DNA of 64,000 bases from Leishmania martiniquensis (Eukaryota; Euglenozoa; Kinetoplastea; Trypanosomatida; Trypanosomatidae): the NCBI RefSeq assembly GCF_017916325.1, contig NC_090167.1, positions 943,501 to 1,007,500 of the forward strand, read 5' to 3'. Below the pieces are notes generated by a model. The model ran no database searches, was not told the origin of the DNA, and saw only the letters and a program-made list of their open reading frames with translations. The position numbers and the translations under genes are program-made. Below are positions 49,075 through 56,727 of this stretch, piece after piece. The stretch's first letter is position 1. Each line of letters starts with the position of its first letter.

Positions 49075-50400
49075 GAAGCTTAACTGAAGACGAAAAAAAG
49101 GTAAAGGTAAAGAGGACGTAACGGTATGCACAAAGAGGCGCACAGGCCACACCCCGCCCCCGCCGAGCACGCGCACGAAAAAAACGATCGTGCGCGTGCA
49201 GCGCTCCTGCGTCAAGCTGTCCGTGTGTGTGGGAGGAAGGGGGACGCATTCGCCAAAGTGAACCGCAAAGGAAAGGGTGCAATGAAAGGGAGAGGGAGGT
49301 AAAGGAGGAGAAGAGCAGCACTGCAGGTGAGGCGTCGGATGACAGCAGATACAACGAGAGCGCACGCGCCAACGGAGCGGGCGGCGCGCCGAGGCTGGGC
49401 CGGTGTGGTGACGGTTAGGCCTTTTCTGCTCGAGTTGTCCTTTTGCTCCCCTCAGTACCCTCTGTTCACTGACAGGTGCGCCGTGGGCCGGCGGGCATCC
49501 TTCGCCTTTGCCCAGGTGAGTGCTACAGTGAGAGGAGACGCTGCTGCGCCGCTCTTAGGCACCACAGCGCACAGACACACACACTCACTTTGCAGAAGCA
49601 CTGCCCCATCACAACGCTGCGTCGGTCACTGACGCGCAACAGCAGGGCAGCCGAGGAAGACGGAAGGAAAAAAAAGAAAGGGAGCCTCATCACCCCCACC
49701 AAGCAAGTGCGCCTCCGCTCTCTTCACCCTCCCCACAGGTTTGCTTCTCCACGCACCTACTGACCCTCTGACGCACATACGCACACAGCAGCATCAGCAG
49801 CAGCAGCACAGAGGAAGTGAGGTCATCCAAGAGGATCGGCATTCAGTTCGCCAGAGAATGAGAGACGGAGAGTGAAAGCAGCCCACGACCCACGTGGATC
49901 GATACCGACAACCGCAACCCGTCACCAGGAAGGAAGACAGGGGGGCAGTGGAGATGGGAGGGAGCCAGAGGTTCAGAGGAGGAGCCGCACAAGCGAACGC
50001 ACTCAACCACACCGACACACGTTGGACGATACAATGAGCATGCGGTGCGGCGGGGCGGGGCGATGGGTGCAAAGAGGAGCGGAGGGCGTAACATACGTTC
50101 CAGTTGCGAGATTATGGCGAACAAAAACAAAAAGAGGAGAGGGAGAGAGCGGGGGGAAAAAAGAGGCGTTCGCAGCCGCCATTGGCGGTCAGCGTGCGGC
50201 GCCCACCCTTTCCTCTTCTCAAAAGGGGTCATGGCGACACGCGCGCCGGCGTATGTCCGGCACGCGCTTCTTCATATCTGTCCGCCAGCTAGGGCGCCAG
50301 CAGCCTTGCTGACGCTGTTATCGCTACCATCTGCGCGGCTTTGGGATGGGCCTGTTGAAGGAGGGAGGGATGGGGGCCGACGGTGAGCCATTTGGCATGA
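49075..50400. other. Intergenic region
   Basis: The splice tract of the MED14-like gene lies at 49086-49115. The remaining 1.2 kb contains scattered CA-rich and GA-rich runs and no gene. Confidence 0.5.
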
Positions 50401-53052
50401 TTAGGAGGCTGTCGGGGGGGGGGCGTAATGGCGACTGCGGCCGCGGCCACCGGCGTTGCCGTTACGGTTTCCAGACGTGCGCTGGCGCGATTCGCGGCCG
50501 CCACGCTGGTCTACCGCTGAGGCTTGGTCATGGCTCTCGCGCCGGTGTCGCCCCCTATCGCCGCAGCTCTGTTGATCCCCTATTTGTTTTTGTAGCTGCA
50601 GTTGGCGTTGCGCTTCCATCTGCTGAAGAAGTTGCAGCCACTGCTGTTGCGCCACAGCTGCCTTACCCTTCTTCGTGAAGCGCCCGAAGATCCCGCTCTT
50701 CGGCACGAAGGCCAGATTGGTTGCTGTGGTGCCGTCCAGAAACGCAGCAGCGTGCGCGCCACCAGGAGGCGTGGGATGTAGAGGCGCTGGCGGGGTCGCG
50801 CATCCGATGCCGCTGGCCGCATTCATTGTGAAGTTTTGTGGGGTGCCGCTTACCGAAGGGTAAGTCGACGGGGACACCCATCCGCTGACTTGGCGGGCGT
50901 CGGTTGCCTCCACGCTAGTCACGGCAGCTGTGCTCAAATCCGTCGTGACATTCTTTTTGCGGAACAGGCCGCCAAAGAGGCCTTTGCTCTTGGCGGGAGG
51001 CACAACAGCGCATCTGGGGTCACCGCTAGGGATATTGCTGCCGCCGCCCTGCTGCGGAGGAGCGCGCCAAACCATGGCGCCGCCAGCCGATACAGGGTGC
51101 TGTGAGTGACCCTGCCAGTGATCGCCAGGGCACTGCAGCAGGGATTTCGAGCGGCTGCTTACCTTGCGCTGCTGCTGCCCAGTCATCACCACCCGCGACG
51201 GAACAAAGGTGTCGTAGAGCCCTATGGGTGTACTGTAGAGTACCTTCTGCGGCACCATGAACGGCACCATCACAGCCGCCTTCCCACCCGACGCCCCGGC
51301 GTTGCCGACGGCCATCGGATCAGCCACAGCCACGGCGGATTTGCTGCGTCGGAAAAACTTCAGGATGCCGCCACCTCCCCCCCTCTTCTTGGAGACCGGG
51401 GCGACGCTGGCGCTGTCGTTCACTGGCGAGGCAGGGGCACCGCCGGTATGATCCCCTGGCATGCGTCGAAAGTCCAAGGGCGGCGACGACGAGTGTGGTA
51501 GTCGCTGGCCGCCGCGGCGCTCTTGACGGTCTCTACAACGCCGGCGGCGGTGGTCACGCGAGGACGCCGAGGCAGAACGTGAGACAGACGCAGAACCAGA
51601 GGAAGAGGAGGGGGACGAGTACGATGACGAGCTTCGACTTGACGCCGCGTCAGAGCTGCCATCAGACCTGGTCAACGAGGCTTGACGAGCACGGCGACGG
51701 TCACGGTACCTGCGGTGGTGTCGGCGGTCCTTCAATGTGGCCGCAGGCTGTATGGCAGACGACGGTGCTACCGCCACTACGGAGACTGGTGACGAGTTCG
51801 AGGCGACTCTGTGGGCTGATAGTACATCAGGTATAATCTCTTGCGGTTGGGGGGCAGCTACCATCATTGTGCTACCCGCTGTTGCAAGGTGGAGCGCTGG
51901 AGTGCCGACGTTGGTAGCATCCTTTGGCCCTCGAGACGATACCGCCACTCCGACTGCCGTCGAAGTATTCCCGGCAGCAATGTTTGTTGGGCTGTCCCAG
52001 TGAGAGCTGTATCGATTGCTTGAGCGCTCGTGCCGCGAGATGTCAGCGAGGTCTGCAGCAGAGCGCGGAGAGGCAGACTCGGACTGATTCACGTTACGAC
52101 GGGCGCTGTCGCGGTGTCCGCGGCAGTGGCGGCGGCGCCGGTGCGGCTCCTTCATGCCCAAATGGATTTGCTGATCTGACTGCGACCGCGGTGAGGCGTC
52201 TCGACGCCTTTCACTGCGACCGGTAGCGCGTCGAAGCCGGCGACGCCGGCCGCCTCCATCGCGACTCTCACGAGGAGTCGCACCGCCAGCTGCAACCGGC
52301 GACACGGGTAGACTTTGCATGTTGGGGCCGCTCGGAGGGCATGGTAATCCCTCCCAAAACTTCGCTGTCGTCGACGACGACGGGGCGCGGGCCGATCTAG
52401 CACCGTTTGCTGGGGTGTCATCGCGATGGTGGGAGCGCTCGCGTTGCCCGCCCCGACCGCCGTGCCTGCTTGATGAAGGCAGCTGCGCGACCGATTTGGG
52501 GGTCTCGGCAGCCTCGCCGTGGCGGTGTCGAGCGCTGCGACGACCCTCACGCCTCCTTTCAGGTGGAGACACACAGACGGATGAGCTTTGCAGGCCGCAT
52601 GAAGGACCAGAAGTGGAGGCACTACGCCGCGGAGTCACGCAAGCAGGCGCGGCAGTGCCGAATGCAATCGATTGGCGCTGCGGTGATGGCGGCACTTGGC
52701 CCGGCATGACCCCTGTGACTTGCGGCTGCTGTGGTGCATACTGCCTCAGCGCCGCGTAGGGAGGGTAGAAGCCGGCAGAGGGTCTAAGTGCGGTGCAGCT
52801 GCCTGCGTAGGCGGTACCGAGATGCCCTGCTGCAGCCATTTTTGGTGACACAGCTCTCACCGCAGCTGGAGAGAGATGCTGAAATGGGATGCTGCTTACA
52901 GCGCCAACGCCAAAGCAATCATGCGCAGCATGTACGTGTGCTGCCGGATGCCCGGCGGGGACGTAGGCGACACCATTAGGACACACCATAGGCTGCTGGG
53001 TGTGACTGGGTGCCCCAGCCGCGCTGTTGGGGTAGCAGCTGTGCGGCAGCAT
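50401..53052 (-). CDS. Basic Ser/Arg-rich hypothetical protein with three Gly-Phe-basic motifs
   Basis: 883 residues from the ATG at 53052 (MLPHSCYPNSAAGAPSH). Most of the chain is disordered: a Gln/Pro/Ala/Tyr-rich N-terminus, then Arg/Ser-rich stretches (RHHRRYRDRRRARQASLTRS, then runs of Ser). The last third carries three related short motifs: GGGGILKFFRRSKS (about 565), SKGLFGGLFRKKN (about 694) and KSGIFGRFTKKGK (about 787). Each is Gly, bulky hydrophobics with Phe, then paired basic residues. Such motifs could bind membranes or a partner surface in three copies. The C-terminus is Gln-rich (WLQLLQQMEAQRQLQLQKQI), probably a short coiled coil. I recognise no family. The frame is open 15 codons upstream without an ATG. 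An AG near 53160 after a C/T tract leaves a leader with no other ATG. Confidence 0.7.
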   Translation of the reverse strand: MLPHSCYPNSAAGAPSHTQQPMVCPNGVAYVPAGHPAAHVHAAHDCFGVGAVSSIPFQHLSPAAVRAVSPKMAAAGHLGTAYAGSCTALRPSAGFYPPYAALRQYAPQQPQVTGVMPGQVPPSPQRQSIAFGTAAPACVTPRRSASTSGPSCGLQSSSVCVSPPERRREGRRSARHRHGEAAETPKSVAQLPSSSRHGGRGGQRERSHHRDDTPANGARSARAPSSSTTAKFWEGLPCPPSGPNMQSLPVSPVAAGGATPRESRDGGGRRRRLRRATGRSERRRDASPRSQSDQQIHLGMKEPHRRRRHCRGHRDSARRNVNQSESASPRSAADLADISRHERSSNRYSSHWDSPTNIAAGNTSTAVGVAVSSRGPKDATNVGTPALHLATAGSTMMVAAPQPQEIIPDVLSAHRVASNSSPVSVVAVAPSSAIQPAATLKDRRHHRRYRDRRRARQASLTRSDGSSDAASSRSSSSYSSPSSSSGSASVSRSASASSRDHRRRRCRDRQERRGGQRLPHSSSPPLDFRRMPGDHTGGAPASPVNDSASVAPVSKKRGGGGGILKFFRRSKSAVAVADPMAVGNAGASGGKAAVMVPFMVPQKVLYSTPIGLYDTFVPSRVVMTGQQQRKVSSRSKSLLQCPGDHWQGHSQHPVSAGGAMVWRAPPQQGGGSNIPSGDPRCAVVPPAKSKGLFGGLFRKKNVTTDLSTAAVTSVEATDARQVSGWVSPSTYPSVSGTPQNFTMNAASGIGCATPPAPLHPTPPGGAHAAAFLDGTTATNLAFVPKSGIFGRFTKKGKAAVAQQQWLQLLQQMEAQRQLQLQKQIGDQQSCGDRGRHRRESHDQASAVDQRGGRESRQRTSGNRNGNAGGRGRSRHYAPPPTAS

Positions 53053-54915
53053 GAAGCGCTGTGCGTCAGTCTTTTGCAGGTCGGTTATACGTATCACAGC
53101 GCGACGACCTGCGCGGGTGCGTGGCGCCCCCTACCCTGCGCCCTATCGTTTGTGGACTCGGCGTCAAAACGGAGGAGGCAACGGCGCAGCGGAAGACAAT
53201 AGCAGCAGCCGAGTCCAGAGACGACCGGCGCCACGAGGTGTTCAGTTGGCAAGGAAGGGGGGCAGAGAATTAGGGAGGACGCTCTGTGTCTGCGTCTGTA
53301 TATATATGTACAAGTGAGGAGCGGTGAGACGTTGGCGAGACGACAAAATAACAGCGACTTTCTAGGATGACAAGAAGAAAAAAAAGAGAATGGAACGGGA
53401 TGTGTATCGGTGAGTGGGACGCTGAGGAAGGGACTACCGTGTGCGGAGAGACACGAGGAGGCTGACGAGCACGCACCCACAGATCAGGGAAAGGGGGAGG
53501 GGGGAGCGGGAAAAGCGAACCAATCAAACAAAACGCGCGCCACAGTCGGCCGTGAAAACAGGGAGAAGAGAGAGGTGGGGGGAAGAGGCCGGCCCCTGCA
53601 CGGAGGGGTGATGGCGACTACTCTCTCTTCAAGGGAGAAATGACCGAAGGCCAGAAGAGGAGGGAGAAATGCGGAGAGGACGAAGTGGATTGAGCACACA
53701 GGAGGAGTGGGCGGATGAGAGAGCTCCTCTGTAGAGCAAAGGCGTACACACACAGAGAGAGAAACGGTAACCACCACAACACACAAACAGCGGCACCGAT
53801 AAACGAAAAAGAAAGATGTAACCGCTAATGAGTCACAGCAATCGAGCCGGCGGCAGCGAAAGAAACGATGGGGGGAAGAGGGGAAAGAGTGGTTCACGCA
53901 GGGCAGGGGGAGGGGAGAGGGCGCCCCAAAAAAAAGAAAAGGAAAGGCAGGCGAAGCAACGTGCGGGAAGACTCAAGCGAAATGTGTATGCGCTCGAAAT
54001 GACACATAACAGACGGAAAACTTTTTCACGGAAACAAAAAAAAAACATAAATTAAGCCACTGTGCTCTCACATTCACTCTTGGGGCGAGGAGAGGAGATG
54101 GGCGGAGTGGGGTGGGGTGGACGGGACCGAAGGAGGCGGCGCAGTAAGTGAGGAATCTCGTTGAGTCCGTGCAACAGCGCATAAGGCTAAGCCGATGTGT
54201 CTTAGCAGCACCCCCTCCAGGCGCCGACTCCCTCGCTTTGCTGGCTTCCTTGAAGCTTGGCGTTGAAGCACTTCTGCTCACGCCCCCCTTCTCCCCCTCC
54301 CCCAATTTCTCACGGTACTCTTCCCCTCGCCTTTCGCGCTCTCGTCGATGTCAGGGGAGCTGTGCAGTCTCATACACACGGGGAGGCAAGAGAGAGGGAA
54401 GGGATGAGGGAGGGAGGGGGGCGCAATTTGTCGCACTCGTAAAACAGCGAGCCGTGCGCGACTTGCCTGTGCAGGGCAGCGAGGAGCAAAAAAAAGGAAG
54501 CTGAATAGGGCAGCGAGGGAGGCAATGACAGTGTCCACGCGAAAACTACTCCAGTGGCGCAGGTGTGGGTAGCAAGGGGAGAGGGGGGGAGGCGGCGTGG
54601 ATGCGGTGGAGGCTGGCGTGTATACGAGCGCTCCTCTATATGTGAAGGAGGTGTCGCTTGTGGCTGTGGAGAAGGGGGCGAGTGACAGATGCACAAGTTG
54701 AAGAGAGCGTGGCATACATATGTGCGATGATGAGGCGTCCACCGTGCGCGTCATGCTCCCCGCCGGCCGCGAGTCAGTGTCCACACACACACACACAGAA
54801 CATCGAAGTTGGAAGTAAGTGTGATGGCGCCGCAACGGGAGAAGCCAAACAGGGCAACGGCACGACAAAGAAGCGACGAGAGCTAGAATGTCAGGGACCG
54901 AACGACGGGGGTTGG
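53053..54915. other. Long intergenic region
   Basis: 1.86 kb of purine-rich plus-strand sequence (C/T on minus) without a convincing gene. Candidate splice tract for the downstream gene at about 53160-53215. A CA microsatellite lies at about 54781-54798. Small antisense frames have UTR-like composition. Confidence 0.5.
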
Positions 54916-55035
54916 TCAATGACGTGATGAAGCGGGACTCATGCCCTCCAAAGCTCTTTTTATTTCCCGTAGCACTTCCTCCAGGGAGCGCGCACAACGA
55001 AGTAGACACCTCGCTTCGTTACGCAGCACGGTCAT
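54916..55035 (-). CDS. Very small ORF, 39 residues (separate gene or 3' part of a frameshifted gene)
   Basis: Starts MTVLRNEARCLLRCARSLEE and continues as a basic/acidic amphipathic helix to a stop at 54916. It is the first ATG after a predicted acceptor (CCAAG ending at 55120) preceded by CTTCTTCTTTTTTACC. The same frame is open upstream to about 55215 and there encodes a hydrophobic stretch, EWYRLVYLLLCFFFFTCVAR. So it may instead be the end of the gene that starts at 55370, after a one-base frame change. No homologue recognised. Confidence 0.4.
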   Translation of the reverse strand: MTVLRNEARCLLRCARSLEEVLREIKRALEGMSPASSRH

Positions 55036-55067
55036 GACAGCACAGCTCCTACTGGAGCAGCGCGGGT

Positions 55068-55370
55068 TCACGACACCTTTCCTACCCTCTCCCCCTTCTT
55101 CTCCTGTTTTGGGGCCCGCCTTGGCACATCCACAGCAGTCAAGACAACGGACGGAGCGCACGGCACGGGCAACACAGGTAAAAAAGAAGAAGCAGAGGAG
55201 GAGGTAAACGAGCCTGTACCACTCCGCCAGTGCGTCTTCGCCTCGTTCGCTGCCTCCACTCCCTTCTTGTGCGGTCCATCGAACTTGTCTGTATCAGCAA
55301 CCGCTTCAAGTAGATATTTGCGCATCTTCACAGACGTCAGCCGGCATGCCATGGGCCCTACGCCAACCAT
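55068..55370 (-). CDS. Small hypothetical protein, 100 residues, possibly frameshifted
   Basis: Starts MVGVGPMACRLTSVKMRKYL. The first 50 residues look like a conserved small protein (LLEAVADTDKFDGPHKKGVE, then AANEAKTHW). After about residue 50 the frame reads Ser/Pro-rich sequence encoded by a pyrimidine tract and looks unlike protein. In another frame the same DNA encodes a likely transmembrane helix. The start is one of the best supported in the window: a C/T tract and GGCAG ending at 55376, five bases before the ATG. It may be a small mitochondrial membrane subunit whose reading frame is broken here, either by a real mutation or by a sequence error. Confidence 0.55.
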   Translation of the reverse strand: MVGVGPMACRLTSVKMRKYLLEAVADTDKFDGPHKKGVEAANEAKTHWRSGTGSFTSSSASSFLPVLPVPCAPSVVLTAVDVPRRAPKQEKKGERVGKVS

Positions 55371-55375
55371 GCGTC

Positions 55376-55425
55376 CTGCCGGAAGGGGTAGCAGGAGATT
55401 GCAGCGAGAGAGAAGAGCCTTGAGC
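55376..55425 (-). promoter_or_regulatory. Predicted spliced-leader acceptor of the 100-residue gene
   Basis: The minus strand has CTCTTCTCTCTCGCTGCAAT, then CTACCCCTTCCGGCAG ending at 55376. Confidence 0.65.
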
Positions 55426-56727
55426 ACACTAAAACAAAGAAACGACTGGCGAATGTCCCTCTATTGAAATCGACAAGCACCACAAGAAGTGTGCCTTCGT
55501 GATGTATAGGTGGCGTCCTGCAACATGGAGCCCGACGTCCGTCGGCACAGCCCAGCAGGCGCCCTATCGCGCAGGCCCCAGCAGCCGCGGGCACGCGCTA
55601 CATTGTGGCCCACGCCATCATCGGAGCACCACCCCCTCCTGCCGCAAACCCTTCCCACCCACCCACCCGCCTCGCAGGTGGCCCCCACCCCGCCGCCCCT
55701 GGCATGCCGCCCGCCACCTGGCGCATCCCCCCCTCAGAGGACCAGTGGGCCGCTCAGGCGCCCCCCGCAACAGGGGGCAGTGTGAGGACCGGCTGAGGCA
55801 GTCTCGAGTCGCGCCCGCCCCTCGCCTGCCATGTGGGTGCTACGCACGTGTTCACTGGTGCAGGTCTCTCGGGCACAGCATCCGGCGACCTGGCCGCTGG
55901 CATCCGTAGCCAGGGAGGGGGGCGCTCCGCCTCTCCTGCGCCACCGGTAACTGACTCCGTGCCGCCACAAGAAGTTGTTCGGCAGTGGCAGGGATAGGGG
56001 AGGGAGGCTGCCTCGCCTCACCACAGAGACGGGCAGGGGAGAAAGGCCTCAGATACAACGCAGTGAAGTGTGTTCTGCGGCCGTCAAGACGCGTACAAAA
56101 AAAAGAACCGCAAAAGGTACGGAGATCCCACCGCCATAGACGTGGAGGAGAAGCGATGAGCCTCAGCTCGGGTGCTTTGAAGCACGCCACCCCAAGCACT
56201 CGCGTGCAGATAGACGCAGAAGCGCACGACTGGACGAATGAAAGCGAGCAAGACAGTCGGAGAGGGGCAAGCAGTGCGGGCGGTAGATGAGGTCCCACAT
56301 GCGTACGGTTGGTGGAGGAGAGCAGTAAAGAAAGCCACCAAGAAACAAGCCCTACGATCGCACGACGAGCGAGCGCCCGATAGGTGGGGAGGGGGGGAGA
56401 GCAGCCGCCAGGTAATGGAAGTGGCATAGCCCTCTGATACATCAGCAATCAATGAGCGCGGAGAGCCGGGGGAGAGGGGAAGGCGCAAAGAGACGGAGAC
56501 ACAACAAGGGAAAGGAACAGTAAACACACACACACACACAAGCGGAGGCGAAGGAGAGAGGCATGCGGAAGCGCAGACAATGAGGGAGGGGAGTCTGCTA
56601 CAAGACCAAAAGAAGCCTGCAGAGCGATAGGCGCACTCTCTTCCAAGCCCACACACCACACATCTACATCTAGACTTTGAGGCAAGCCCGTTGGTGTGGC
56701 TTCTGTCAGATGCCACACGACGCTGCT
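55426..56727. other. Intergenic region containing a plus-strand fossil
   Basis: Apart from the plus-strand fossil (55503-55997) I see no gene. A (CA)n run lies at 56524-56541. The right end is the 3' UTR of the cyclic-nucleotide-binding gene. Confidence 0.5.
55503..55997 (+). pseudogene. Plus-strand coding fossil with one in-frame stop
   Basis: One plus-strand frame runs for 97 codons (55503-55793), meets a TGA at 55794-55796, and continues 66 codons to a TAG at 55995-55997. The first part gives APAAAGTRYIVAHAIIGAPP, then Pro/Ala-rich sequence (GMPPATWRIPPSEDQWAAQA). After the stop it gives HVFTGAGLSGTASGDLAAGI and DSVPPQEVVRQWQG. The composition is protein-like on both sides of the stop, which suggests a pseudogene with a point nonsense mutation. 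No ATG opens it in a sensible place. The strand is opposite to all genes. Family unknown; possibly the same kind of relic as at 28.2 and 34.8 kb. Confidence 0.42.
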
